From Streptomyces jeddahensis (GTDB taxonomy: Bacteria; Actinomycetota; Actinomycetes; Streptomycetales; Streptomycetaceae): a stretch of DNA of 64,000 nt. The position numbers were made by a program, and so were the translations under genes. Positions 43,542 to 51,522 of the stretch are shown here, one piece after another. How positions within the stretch are numbered: the stretch's first letter is position 1; each line of letters starts with the position of its first letter. Under the pieces are notes generated by a model. That model was not told where the DNA came from. It was given only the letters and a program-made list of their open reading frames with translations, and made no database searches. Location: the NCBI RefSeq assembly GCF_001642995.1, contig NZ_LOHS01000117.1, positions 62,001 through 126,000 on the forward strand. Reading direction: 5' to 3'.

Positions 43542-44420
43542 GTGGCGCTTGACGGAACGATCCTGGTGCTGGGCGGGACCGGCCGGCAGGGCGGGGCGGT
43601 GACCCGCGAACTGCTGCGGCGCGGGCACACCGTGCACGCCCTGGTCCGCGACCCGGCCAAGGCGGAGGCGAGGGCGCTGCAGGAGGCGGGCGCGGTCCTC
43701 GTCCGCGGTGACATGGACGACGAGGCGTCGCTGACGGCGGCGATGCAGGGCGTCCACGGGGTGTTCAGCGTCCAGACTTTCCGGGGCCCCGGCGGGGTCG
43801 AGGCCGAGGAGCGGCAGGGCAGGGCGGTGGCCGACGCCGCGGTACGGGCCGGGGTGCGGCACTTCGTCTACAGCTCGGTCGGCGGCGCGGACCGCGACAC
43901 CCGGGTCCCGCACTTCGAGAGCAAGCTCAGGGTCGAGCAGTACCTGGCGACGCTCGACCTGCCGACGACGGTGCTGCGGCCGGTCATGTTTCACGACATC
44001 CTGCTCGACATCGCCCCGCGCCCGGTGGAGGGCGAACTCATGCTGGCCATGTGGCTGGACCCCGAGACCCCGGTGCAGCTCATCGCGACCAGCGACATCG
44101 GCGTGTTCGCGGCGGACGCCTTCGAGAACCCGGACGCCTGGCTGGGCCGGGTGGTCGAGATCGCCGGTGACGCCCTGACCGGGCCTCAGATGGCCGCGGC
44201 GTTCGAGGCGGTGTCCGGCGTTCCGACCCGCTACCAGCAGCTGCCGATCGAGCCGCTGCGCGCGGCCCGCCCCGACCTCGCCAACATGTTCGACTGGTTC
44301 GAGCGGGACGGTTTCCGCGCCGACCTCGCCGAACTCCGCCGGAACAGGCCTGGCCTCGTCTCCCTGGAGACCTGGCTGGCCGACAACTGGACGGCCCCCG
44401 TGGCCGTGGCGGGACGCTGA
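43542..44420 (+). CDS. NmrA-family NAD(P)-binding protein
   Basis: 292 residues, atypical extended SDR: ILVLGGTGRQGGAVTRELLRRGHTVHALVRDP, VRGDMDDEASLTAAMQGVHGVFSVQ, HFVYSSVGGADRDT, VLRPVMFHD. The YxxxK motif is replaced by a HFESK-type segment, as in NmrA/isoflavone-reductase-like proteins, which act as reductases or redox sensors. It starts with GTG 99 bp after the SDR stop and converges on the DsbA-like gene with only 8 bp between the stops. Confidence 0.82.
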   Translation: MALDGTILVLGGTGRQGGAVTRELLRRGHTVHALVRDPAKAEARALQEAGAVLVRGDMDDEASLTAAMQGVHGVFSVQTFRGPGGVEAEERQGRAVADAAVRAGVRHFVYSSVGGADRDTRVPHFESKLRVEQYLATLDLPTTVLRPVMFHDILLDIAPRPVEGELMLAMWLDPETPVQLIATSDIGVFAADAFENPDAWLGRVVEIAGDALTGPQMAAAFEAVSGVPTRYQQLPIEPLRAARPDLANMFDWFERDGFRADLAELRRNRPGLVSLETWLADNWTAPVAVAGR

Positions 44421-44428
44421 CGGCGGCC

Positions 44429-45046
44429 TCAGGTGAAGACCGGCTCCCGGGTGCGGGTGCGCTTGAGCTCGAAGAAACCCTCGGTCGCCGCCACGGCGAG
44501 CACACCGTCCCAGAGCCTTGTTGCCGCCTCACCGCGCGGGGCCGGGGTCACCACCGGGCCGAAGAACGCCACGTCGCCCACCGCGACGACGGGCGTGCCC
44601 ACATCGGTGCCCACGCGGCCGATGCCGTCGTGGTGTGAGGCGCGCACCGCGCCGTCGTACGCGTCGGAGACGGCCGCGTCGGCGAGGGCCGGGTCGAGGC
44701 CCGCGGCGGCCAGGGCCGCCGCGTAGGTGGCCCGCTCCTTGGGTGCCCGCTCCAGGTGGAACCGGGTGCCGAGTTCGGTGTACAGCCGCCCCAGCACCTT
44801 CGAGCCGTACTCCCGCTCGGCCGCGGCGCACACCCGCACCGGCTCCAGCCGCACGGCCAGGTCCCGGTGCCAGCGCTCGGGCAGGTCGGTGCGCCCCTCG
44901 TTGAGCACGGTCAGGCTCATCAGGTGCCAGCGCAGCTCGAGGGGGCGTTGCCGGGCGACCTCGAGGATCCAGCGGGAGGTCAGCCACGCCCAGGGGCAGG
45001 TCGGGTCGAACCAGAAATCCACCGGGGTCGGGGTGTCGTGCCGCAA
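44429..45046 (-). CDS. DsbA-family protein resembling mycothiol-dependent nitroreductase (Rv2466c-like)
   Basis: 205 residues starting LRHDTPTPVDFWFDPTCPWAWLTSRWILEVARQRPLELRWHLMSLTVLNEGR. This is the Rv2466c-type layout, a DsbA-fold enzyme that uses mycothiol and reduces nitro compounds. The active site is C17-P-W-A20 rather than CPWC, so only the first cysteine remains, as in monothiol S-transferases. TTG at 45046 is chosen because GAGGAGG lies five bases upstream. Given a likely nitrite/nitro-forming pair at the right end of the window, a link to nitrogen-oxide chemistry is possible but speculative. Confidence 0.8.
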   Translation of the reverse strand: MRHDTPTPVDFWFDPTCPWAWLTSRWILEVARQRPLELRWHLMSLTVLNEGRTDLPERWHRDLAVRLEPVRVCAAAEREYGSKVLGRLYTELGTRFHLERAPKERATYAAALAAAGLDPALADAAVSDAYDGAVRASHHDGIGRVGTDVGTPVVAVGDVAFFGPVVTPAPRGEAATRLWDGVLAVAATEGFFELKRTRTREPVFT

Positions 45047-45128
45047 CGGGGCCTCCTCGATGTAGCCGGGCCGGAACAATTTGGCAAGCAGGCCCTGAAT
45101 TCCACTGGAGCGGCGCTGGAATTGGCCT

Positions 45129-45157
45129 GTTCAACCGCTCAAATTCCCCGGTTGAAC
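45129..45157. promoter_or_regulatory. Perfect StrR-type operator upstream of the O-methyltransferase gene
   Basis: GTTCAACCG-N11-CGGTTGAAC, an exact inverted repeat with 9-bp arms. It lies 98 bp before the methyltransferase start and 83 bp before the divergent DsbA-like start. Confidence 0.8.
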
Positions 45158-45255
45158 GTCCGGTGGGTAATTGTGTGAATGCCAAGGTTGCGGGTTTGAG
45201 AAGCGCCGACCTATCGTCTGGAATCCGCGAAAAGAGGCGCTCCGAAAGGAAAGGC

Positions 45256-46284
45256 ATGTCCGTGCTGCCCGAGGTTCGTGACCAGTCCGACTCGTACTCA
45301 CTGCTCCATCTCATTCAGGGTGCGGTGATCACCCAGGCGATTTCGGTCGCGGCCAAGCTCGGCATCGCGGACGTGCTGGCCGACGGCCCGCTGCCCGTCG
45401 AGGACATCGCGGCGCGGGTCGGGTCCGACCCCAAGGCGACCCACCGCCTCCTGCGCGCGCTCGCCGGCCACGGGGTGTTCGCGGTCCGTGGCGACGGCCG
45501 CTACGAGCACACCCCGATGTCCGGCAAGCTCCGTCAGGACGCCCCGGACTCGATGCGCGGCTTCGCCCTGCTGATGAACCACCCCACGCTGTGGGAGGAG
45601 TGGGGCCATCTGTTCAGCACCGTGGAGACCGGCGAGGCCAACCTGCCCAAGCTGCGCGGCATGGGCGCGCTCGACTTCTTCCACGCCAACCCCGACTACG
45701 CGCGGGTGTTCTTCCAGGCGTTCGGCGAGCTCTCGGCATCGGAGACCGACCCGATCCTGGCCGCCTACGACTTCTCCCAGTTCGGCACGGTCGTGGACGT
45801 CATCGCCGGCCGCGGCAACCTCCTGGCGGGCATCCTCAAGCAGGCACCGGACGTCAAGGGCGTGCTGTACGACTCCGAGGTCGCCACCGTGGACTCGCCG
45901 GCGCTCTTCGAGGCGGCCGGAGTCGCCGACCGGCTCACCATCGAGCACGGCGGCTACCTCGACAAGCTGCCCACGGGCGGCGACGCCTACGTGTTCAAGC
46001 ACATCATCCACGACTTCTCCGAGGCCGACGCCGTCACGGCCCTGCGCAACGCGCGCGAGGCGATCGCCCCCGGCGGGAAGCTGCTCGTCATCGAGTACGT
46101 CGTCCCGGAGAACAACGAGAAGCATCTCGGCCACACCATCGACCTCTGGCTGATGCTGATGCTCGGCGCCCAGGAGCGCACGCTCGCCGAGTACACCGAG
46201 CTGTTCGCCCAGGCCGGTTTCAAGCTCACCAGGGCCGTTCCCACCAGCGCGCCGATCTCGGTCATCGAGGGCATCCCGGTCTGA
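45256..46284 (+). CDS. SAM-dependent O-methyltransferase (acetylserotonin/DmpM type)
   Basis: 342 residues. An N-terminal winged-helix dimerisation domain (LHLIQGAVITQAISVAAKLGIADVLADGPLPVEDIAARVGSDPKATHRLLRALAGHGVF) precedes the methyltransferase fold (FGTVVDVIAGRGNLLAGILKQAPDVKGVLYD; FKHIIHDFSEADAVTALRNAREAI; GGKLLVIEYVVP). The glycine-rich SAM loop is DVIAGRG rather than DVGGGxG. HIIHDFSE holds the family catalytic-His position. It probably methylates a phenol or sugar hydroxyl. It is the first gene of a four-gene plus-strand run behind a strong operator. Confidence 0.88.
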   Translation: MSVLPEVRDQSDSYSLLHLIQGAVITQAISVAAKLGIADVLADGPLPVEDIAARVGSDPKATHRLLRALAGHGVFAVRGDGRYEHTPMSGKLRQDAPDSMRGFALLMNHPTLWEEWGHLFSTVETGEANLPKLRGMGALDFFHANPDYARVFFQAFGELSASETDPILAAYDFSQFGTVVDVIAGRGNLLAGILKQAPDVKGVLYDSEVATVDSPALFEAAGVADRLTIEHGGYLDKLPTGGDAYVFKHIIHDFSEADAVTALRNAREAIAPGGKLLVIEYVVPENNEKHLGHTIDLWLMLMLGAQERTLAEYTELFAQAGFKLTRAVPTSAPISVIEGIPV

Positions 46285-46336
46285 GGCCGCCGCAAGCAAC
46301 CGACTCATCCACGCATACCGCACAGGAGAAGACCCG

Positions 46337-46783
46337 ATGACTCCACGGATGGACAACCCCTCCCTGGTCGTTCCCGGCGCCCTGCAGCCCCTGCTCGACC
46401 TGACCGAGGTCATCGGCAAGGTGGGCGTGCCGCAGACCACCCTCGACCTCGTCCGGCTGCGCGTCAGCGAGATCAACGGCCGCACCTACACGTTCCCGGA
46501 CGACCCGGAGCAGGCGCAGAAGACGGACGAGCGCCTGCCGCGGGTGGCGGGCTGGCGGACCGAGTCCTGCTTCGACGCGGCCGAGCGCTCCGCGCTGGAG
46601 ATGGCCGAGGCCATCACGCTGATGACCGATCCTCAGGACATGGCGTCGGACGAGATCTGGGAGAAGTCCGCCCAGTACTACACCGACGAGCAGCTCGGCG
46701 CGCTGGTCATGCACATCGGCCTGGTCAACTTCTGGAACCGGGTGAACGTCGCCACCCGCCAGGAAGCCGCGGCCTGGCGCTGA
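46337..46783 (+). CDS. Cysteine-free AhpD/CMD-like protein (paralogue 2)
   Basis: 148 residues, clearly paralogous to the protein at 13415-13921: MDNPSLVVPGALQPLLDLTEVIGKVGVPQTTLDLVRLRVSEING, RLPRVAGWRTESCFDAAERSALEMAEAITLM, LGALVMHIGLVNFWNRVNVATRQEAAAW. The CxxC position after EING reads RTYTF, so the redox pair is absent at the same place as in paralogue 1. It lies between the methyltransferase and sulfotransferase-like genes with AGGAGAAG before its start. Both copies also conserve the IGLVN-WNRVNVAT helix, which could form a ligand pocket. Confidence 0.8.
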   Translation: MTPRMDNPSLVVPGALQPLLDLTEVIGKVGVPQTTLDLVRLRVSEINGRTYTFPDDPEQAQKTDERLPRVAGWRTESCFDAAERSALEMAEAITLMTDPQDMASDEIWEKSAQYYTDEQLGALVMHIGLVNFWNRVNVATRQEAAAWR

Positions 46784-46801
46784 AGAAGAGGAGACGGCAC
46801 C

Positions 46802-47464
46802 GTGCTGAAGCTCATCAACGCCGGCCTGGGCAGGACCGGCACGACCTCACTGAAGGTGGCCCTGGACCGGCTCGGTCTCGGCCCCTCCTTCCACATGTTC
46901 GACATCGTCGGCGACCCGACGCGGCTCCAGCAGTGGGAGAGGATCGTCTGCGACGGCGAGCGCCCCGACTGGGCGGCGGTCTTCGACGGCTACCGCTCCG
47001 CGGTGGACGGCCCCTGCGCCGTCTACTACCGGCAGATCAGTGAGGCGTTCCCCGACGCCAAGGTGCTCCTCACGGTGCGCGACGCCGAGAGCTGGTACCG
47101 CAGCACCTACGACACGCTGTACCAGTTCGCCCTGCGCAGCATGGCGGGCCCGCCGGAGCCCGGGAGTCCGCAGGCCCGGCTGTTCCGCGTCACCAGCACC
47201 ATGGTGTGGGACGGCCTGTTCGGCGGCCGGTTCGCCGACAAGGACCACGCCATCGAGGTCTACCACCGGCACAACGAGGAGGTCGTGCGCACCATGGGCG
47301 CGGACAACGTCCTCGTCTACGACGTGCAGCAGGGCTGGGAGCCGCTGTGCGCCTTCCTCGGGGTCGACGCCCCGCAGGAGGAGTTCCCGCGCACCAACGA
47401 CACCGCGTCCATGCGGCAGCGGATCGCCCGGGCGGCCGGGGCCGCTCCGGCCGCCACCGGCTGA
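46802..47464 (+). CDS. Sulfotransferase-family protein
   Basis: 220 residues of the Sulfotransfer_4 type. The PAPS 5'-phosphosulfate loop is at the very N-terminus (INAGLGRTGTTSLKVALDRLG), with VLLTVRDAESWYRSTYDT supplying the 3'-phosphate motif, and VLVYDVQQGWEPLCAFLG near the end. It would transfer sulfate from PAPS to a hydroxyl or amine. A short APS-kinase-like fragment lies 10 kb away. GTG start, 18 bp after the AhpD-like stop. Confidence 0.8.
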   Translation: MLKLINAGLGRTGTTSLKVALDRLGLGPSFHMFDIVGDPTRLQQWERIVCDGERPDWAAVFDGYRSAVDGPCAVYYRQISEAFPDAKVLLTVRDAESWYRSTYDTLYQFALRSMAGPPEPGSPQARLFRVTSTMVWDGLFGGRFADKDHAIEVYHRHNEEVVRTMGADNVLVYDVQQGWEPLCAFLGVDAPQEEFPRTNDTASMRQRIARAAGAAPAATG

Positions 47465-47482
47465 GCCGGCGAGGAGCCTTCG

Positions 47483-48091
47483 GTGCTGATAACGGAAATG
47501 ACGGTCCCCGGCGCATACCGCGTCGAACCCGAGCCCCTGAGCGACCGGCGGGGCCACTTCTTCGAATCCGTGCGGGCCAGCGCCCTGCTGGCCGGCAGCG
47601 GCTGGGAGTTCACCGTCCGCCAGGTCAACTACTCGGTGTCCAGGCGGAACACGCTCCGGGGCATCCACGGCACCACGGTCCCGCCCGGCCAGGCGAAGTT
47701 CGTGACGTGCGTGCGGGGCAGCGCCCTGGACATCGCCGTCGACATCCGGGTGGGCTCGCCGACGTTCGGCCACTACGACGTCACGTACCAGAGCCCGGAA
47801 ACGGGGACGGCCGTGTACCTGCCCGACGGGGTCGGGCACGCCTTCCTCGCCCTCACGGACGACACGTGCATGAGCTACCTCTGCTCGCAGGAGTACGAGC
47901 CGGGCACGATGATCGACATCGACGCGCTCGACCCGGATCTCGCACTGCCGTGGGACCTGAAGGAACCGCCGATCCGCTCGGACAAGGACGCCGCGGCACC
48001 CACCCTCGCCGAGGCGGCGGCGGCCGGTCTCCTGCCCACCTACGACCAGTGCCCGCCGCGCCGGCTCGTCGCGGGACGAGCCGGGCGATAG
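47483..48091 (+). CDS. dTDP-4-keto-6-deoxyhexose 3,5-epimerase (RmlC-like)
   Basis: 202 residues, cupin epimerase: LSDRRGHFFESVRASAL, VRQVNYSVSRRNTLRGIHGTTVPPGQAKFVTCVRGSALDIAVDIRVGSPTFG and the C-terminal DALDPDLALPWDL. The active-site His in LRGIH and the basic residue K of GQAK are in place. The Tyr-bearing strand of RmlC reads VGHAFLALTDDTCMSYLC, so the Tyr acid is not in its usual spot and the enzyme may epimerise only one centre (as EvaD-type enzymes do). It sets the L- or C3-epimer series of the deoxysugar. GTG start 18 bp after the sulfotransferase-like gene. Confidence 0.87.
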   Translation: MLITEMTVPGAYRVEPEPLSDRRGHFFESVRASALLAGSGWEFTVRQVNYSVSRRNTLRGIHGTTVPPGQAKFVTCVRGSALDIAVDIRVGSPTFGHYDVTYQSPETGTAVYLPDGVGHAFLALTDDTCMSYLCSQEYEPGTMIDIDALDPDLALPWDLKEPPIRSDKDAAAPTLAEAAAAGLLPTYDQCPPRRLVAGRAGR

Positions 48092-48094
48092 CAC

Positions 48095-48142
48095 GCGAAG
48101 AACGGCGGTCGGCGTCCGCGGACGCCGACCGCCGTTCTTCGC
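48095..48142. terminator. Very stable bidirectional hairpin terminator
   Basis: A perfect 23-bp stem (48095-48117 with 48120-48142) with almost no loop lies between the convergent epimerase and 3-ketoreductase genes. Confidence 0.85.
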
Positions 48143-48177
48143 TCTTGCCGAGGCTGCGAGGCCTCACCGGCTCCCGC

Positions 48178-49191
48178 TCACCGGGGCTCCTCACCGAGGG
48201 CGTGCGCGCGGATGCGGGCCATCAGTCCCGCCTGCCGCACCAGGTCGTGGTGGTGCGCCGCCCGCGCCGCCGGATCGCGCACGGCGTCGTGGAACGCGGT
48301 GAACACGCCGAGGAACTGGTCCGACGCCGGGGCGAGGATCTGCGTCTCCCGGTCCTTCTGCTGCAGACGCAGTACCGGGCGGGCGCTGTGCGAGGGCGTG
48401 AACGCCCATTCCAGGACCAGACGTCCCTCGCTTCCCCACAGGTCGTAGGTCGACCGGTAGCCGTGGGACAGGCCGAACGAGCAGTTCGCGGTGACGCCGT
48501 CGTCGTCGCGCAGCAGCGCCACCCCGGAGACGTCCACGCCCAGTTCCGGATCGAACTTCAGGCCGGCCCCGAGGACCCGCGCCGACGGCCCGAGGTACTC
48601 CTGGGCCGCGCGCACCGGATAGCAGCCGACCTCCCACAGCGCCCCGCCGCCGAGGTCCGCCTGGTACTTGATCCCGCGCGGGTCGGTCGGCGGAATGCCG
48701 AACGCGCCGTTGTAGGCCCGCAGTTCCCCGATCGCTCCGTCGGCCACCAGAGACTGCGCCTGCTCGTGCTGGGGGTGGCGGAGGAAGGCGAAGTTCTCCA
48801 TGACGACCAGTCCGCGCTCCTCGGCGAGCGCGACGAGGGACCGGGCGGTCTCCTCGGCGGGCACCGCGGGCTTCTCGATCAGGACGTGCTTTCCCGCCTC
48901 CAGCGCCCGCTGCGCCCACGTGGCGTGCTCGCTGTTCGGCAGTGGGATGTAGACCGCGTCGATGCCGGGCAGGTGAAGGAGCTGCTCGTAACCCTCGACG
49001 GCCGCGCAACCGGCGGCGGCCGCCACGCCCTCGGCTTTCTCCAGGGAGCGGCTCGCGACCGCCACCAGCTGGAACGGCGACTGGCGGATCGCCGGGAGGG
49101 CTCGCCGTACGGCGATGTCGGCGCACCCGATGATGCCGATACCGGCCCTCTGCTCGGATTCGAGAACGGGCGTCACATCTTGGATTTCCAC
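48178..49191 (-). CDS. NDP-hexose 3-ketoreductase (Gfo/Idh/MocA family)
   Basis: 337 residues with Rossmann motif IGIIGCADIAVRRALPAI, VYIPLPNSEHATWAQRALEAGKHVLIEKPAV (EKP catalytic Lys) and the C-terminal beta-sheet domain with GGGALWEVGCYPVRAAQEYLG. It is similar in layout to KijD10, TylC1-type and Gra-orf26 enzymes, which reduce the C3 ketone left by the 2,3-dehydratase. GTG 49191 is preferred over ATG 49224 because AGGTGG lies five bases upstream. It is divergent from the thymidylyltransferase gene. Confidence 0.88.
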   Translation of the reverse strand: MEIQDVTPVLESEQRAGIGIIGCADIAVRRALPAIRQSPFQLVAVASRSLEKAEGVAAAAGCAAVEGYEQLLHLPGIDAVYIPLPNSEHATWAQRALEAGKHVLIEKPAVPAEETARSLVALAEERGLVVMENFAFLRHPQHEQAQSLVADGAIGELRAYNGAFGIPPTDPRGIKYQADLGGGALWEVGCYPVRAAQEYLGPSARVLGAGLKFDPELGVDVSGVALLRDDDGVTANCSFGLSHGYRSTYDLWGSEGRLVLEWAFTPSHSARPVLRLQQKDRETQILAPASDQFLGVFTAFHDAVRDPAARAAHHHDLVRQAGLMARIRAHALGEEPR

Positions 49192-49385
49192 AGGTCCACC
49201 TAAACGACGACAGTAAATTCGCATGCCTGAACCGGTATGCCGTCAGCCTGATTAAGCAGACCCGTGTCTGTCAACAATGACGCTATTCATGGCGGCTGGC
49301 TCCGATGAGCCTTTCGGCCGGGTGTTGGCCACCGATAAAGTGCAGGCATGCCTAATTGGCACGAAGTTACTGAGGAGGCGCCACG

Positions 49386-50255
49386 GTGAAGGGCATCATC
49401 CTGGCCGGCGGCAATGGCACGAGGCTCCATCCGATCACTCTCGGGGTCTCGAAGCAAATGCTCCCGGTCTACGACAAGCCGATGATTTACTACCCGCTGT
49501 CGGCCCTGATGCTGGCGGGAATCACCGAAATCGAGATCATCACCACGCCCGAGGACTCGGATATGTTCCGGCGGCTGCTGGGCGACGGCTCCTGGCTGGG
49601 CATCACCCTGACCTACGCGGAGCAGGACAAGCCGCGGGGGCTCGCCGACGCGTTCCTGGTCTCCGCGGACCACATCGGAGACGACTCCGTCGCCCTGGTG
49701 CTGGGCGACAACATCTTCCACGGATACGAGTTCGGGCCCATGCTCCAGCGGGCCGCGCAGGACATCAAGGGCTGCGTCCTGTTCGGCTACCCGGTGCGCG
49801 ACCCCGAGCGCTACGGCGTCGGCACCCTCGACGAGCAGGGCAGACTCGTCGCCCTCGAGGAGAAGCCCGCCCATCCGCAGACGAACATGGCGATCACCGG
49901 GCTGTACCTCTACGACAACCAGGTCGTGGACATCGCCCGGCAATTGCAGCCCTCGGAACGCGGCGAGCTGGAGATCACCGACCTCAACCGGGTCTACCTG
50001 GAGCGCGGCGAGGCCACGCTGATCCCGCTCGGTCGCGGTTTCGTCTGGCTGGACACCGGAACCCACGACGCGCTCATGGAGGCCGGGGACTACGTCCAGG
50101 TCCTGGAACACCGACAGGGCGTGCGCATCGCCTGTCTCGAGGAGATCGCCTGGCGCATGGGCTACATCGACCAGGAGTCCTGCTACCGGCTCGGCAGCCG
50201 CCTCGCGAACTCCTCCTACGGCCAGTACGTCATGGAAATGGCCAAGGCCGGCTGA
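49386..50255 (+). CDS. rfbA: Glucose-1-phosphate thymidylyltransferase
   Basis: 289 residues: GIILAGGNGTRLHPITLGVSKQMLPVYDKPMIYYPLS (nucleotide-binding signature with the catalytic K/R), VLGDNIFHG, EEKPAHPQTNMAITGLYLYD, and FVWLDTGTHDALMEA. It makes dTDP-glucose, the first step of the deoxysugar pathway. The GTG start is followed 58 bp after its stop by a glycosyltransferase gene on the same strand. Confidence 0.95.
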   Translation: MKGIILAGGNGTRLHPITLGVSKQMLPVYDKPMIYYPLSALMLAGITEIEIITTPEDSDMFRRLLGDGSWLGITLTYAEQDKPRGLADAFLVSADHIGDDSVALVLGDNIFHGYEFGPMLQRAAQDIKGCVLFGYPVRDPERYGVGTLDEQGRLVALEEKPAHPQTNMAITGLYLYDNQVVDIARQLQPSERGELEITDLNRVYLERGEATLIPLGRGFVWLDTGTHDALMEAGDYVQVLEHRQGVRIACLEEIAWRMGYIDQESCYRLGSRLANSSYGQYVMEMAKAG

Positions 50256-50313
50256 GGGCGCATCGCAACCCGCAGATCCCCTGCACCTCCCAACCGGAAG
50301 AAGTGCGACAGCC

Positions 50314-51390
50314 ATGAAAATACTGTTCACCGTCGGTGGCAGCCAGGCGGCCGTCTTCGGCGTCGCCCCCCTCGCCGCCGCCGCCCGCAACGCCGGCCAC
50401 GAGATCCTGCTGGCCGCCGACGAACCGCTGATGGCGGCCGCACAGTCCGTCGGGCTCCCCGCGGTCTGCATCACCCCCGAGCGCATGCGCTACGGCCAGG
50501 ACGGCATGACGGCCACCGTCCGGATCGACGCCCTGCTGGAACTGACCCGGCGGTGGACCCCCGACCTGGTCGTCGGCGGCCTCTCCCACGTCCCCCGGGT
50601 GCTCGCCGCCCGGCTCAAGGTCCCCTACGTCCGTCACATCTGGCACATCGCCCCGATGGCGCGCCGGGACCGCACGGCGGTGGCGGAGCTCCAGCCGCAG
50701 CTGGAGCGCCTCGGGCTGACCGAGCTGCCGGCGCCCGACCTCTTCATCGATCTGTGCCCGCCGTCCCTGCGCCCGCCGGGCGCCCCCGCCGCGCGGGCGA
50801 TGCGCTGGGTTCCCCGGGTGAGCCAGCGCCGGGTCGAGCCGTGGATGTACACCCGCCCCGAAGGCCGCCGGCGGGTGCTGATCACCGCGGGCACCCGCAA
50901 TCTGATGCTCGACACCCCCGGCAGTTCGCTGCGCCGGCTGGTGGACGAGCTGACCGGGGCGGGAGCCGAGGTGCTGATCGCGGCGCTGCCCGAGGCCGCC
51001 GAGCGGTACGGCGCGGAACTGGGCGACGTACGCATCGGCTGGATCCCCCTGGACGTCGTCGCCCCCACCTGTGACCTGGCGGTCCACCACGGCGGCGCCA
51101 CCACCGCCATGACACTGATCAACGCCGGCGTGCCCCAGCTGATCGTCCCCGACAACGGCTACGGCAAGGCCGTCGCGGAGGCCGTCAGCGGCTTCGGCGC
51201 CGCGGTGATGGTGGACCGGCACCGGCCTCAGGCGGGGCAGGACCCGGACGAGGTGACCGTCGCGGGCTGCCGGGAGATCCTCGCCGACCCCCGGTACGCC
51301 GAGCGGACCCGCACCCTCGCCGCGGAGACCGCCGCGCTGCCGACCCCGGACGAGGTGCTGCGCGAGATCGAGGCCCTCGCCGCTCGCTGA
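50314..51390 (+). CDS. Glycosyltransferase (GT1, UrdGT2/LanGT-like)
   Basis: 358 residues: MKILFTVGGSQAAVFGVAPLAAAARNAGHEILLAADEPLMAAAQSVGL, PEGRRRVLITAGTRN, WIPLDVVAPTCDLAVHHGGATTAMTLINAGVPQLIVPDNGYG. The HHGG donor motif is intact. At 358 residues it is slightly shorter than the usual 380-400. It is similar throughout to the convergent glycosyltransferase at 51523-52698 (shared MYTRPEGRRRV and CDLAVHHGGATTA blocks), so they are paralogues handling different sugar positions. Confidence 0.9.
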   Translation: MKILFTVGGSQAAVFGVAPLAAAARNAGHEILLAADEPLMAAAQSVGLPAVCITPERMRYGQDGMTATVRIDALLELTRRWTPDLVVGGLSHVPRVLAARLKVPYVRHIWHIAPMARRDRTAVAELQPQLERLGLTELPAPDLFIDLCPPSLRPPGAPAARAMRWVPRVSQRRVEPWMYTRPEGRRRVLITAGTRNLMLDTPGSSLRRLVDELTGAGAEVLIAALPEAAERYGAELGDVRIGWIPLDVVAPTCDLAVHHGGATTAMTLINAGVPQLIVPDNGYGKAVAEAVSGFGAAVMVDRHRPQAGQDPDEVTVAGCREILADPRYAERTRTLAAETAALPTPDEVLREIEALAAR

Positions 51391-51429
51391 CCGGCGGCGG
51401 CGCCCGCCGCCCCCCGGCCGGCCGCGGAC

Positions 51430-51487
51430 ACGCGAGTCGCCCTGAGACCGACGGAGAGGTTCTCCGTGGTCTCAGGGCGACTCGCGT
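51430..51487. terminator. Very long bidirectional hairpin terminator
   Basis: A 20-bp perfect outer stem (51430-51449 with 51468-51487) plus a 7-bp inner stem (51451-51457 with 51461-51467) closed by a 3-nt loop; only one bulged base. It lies between two convergent glycosyltransferase genes. Confidence 0.88.
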
Positions 51488-51522
51488 TGTACGTCGGTTG
51501 CCGGGGGCCGACGCGCCGGCCG

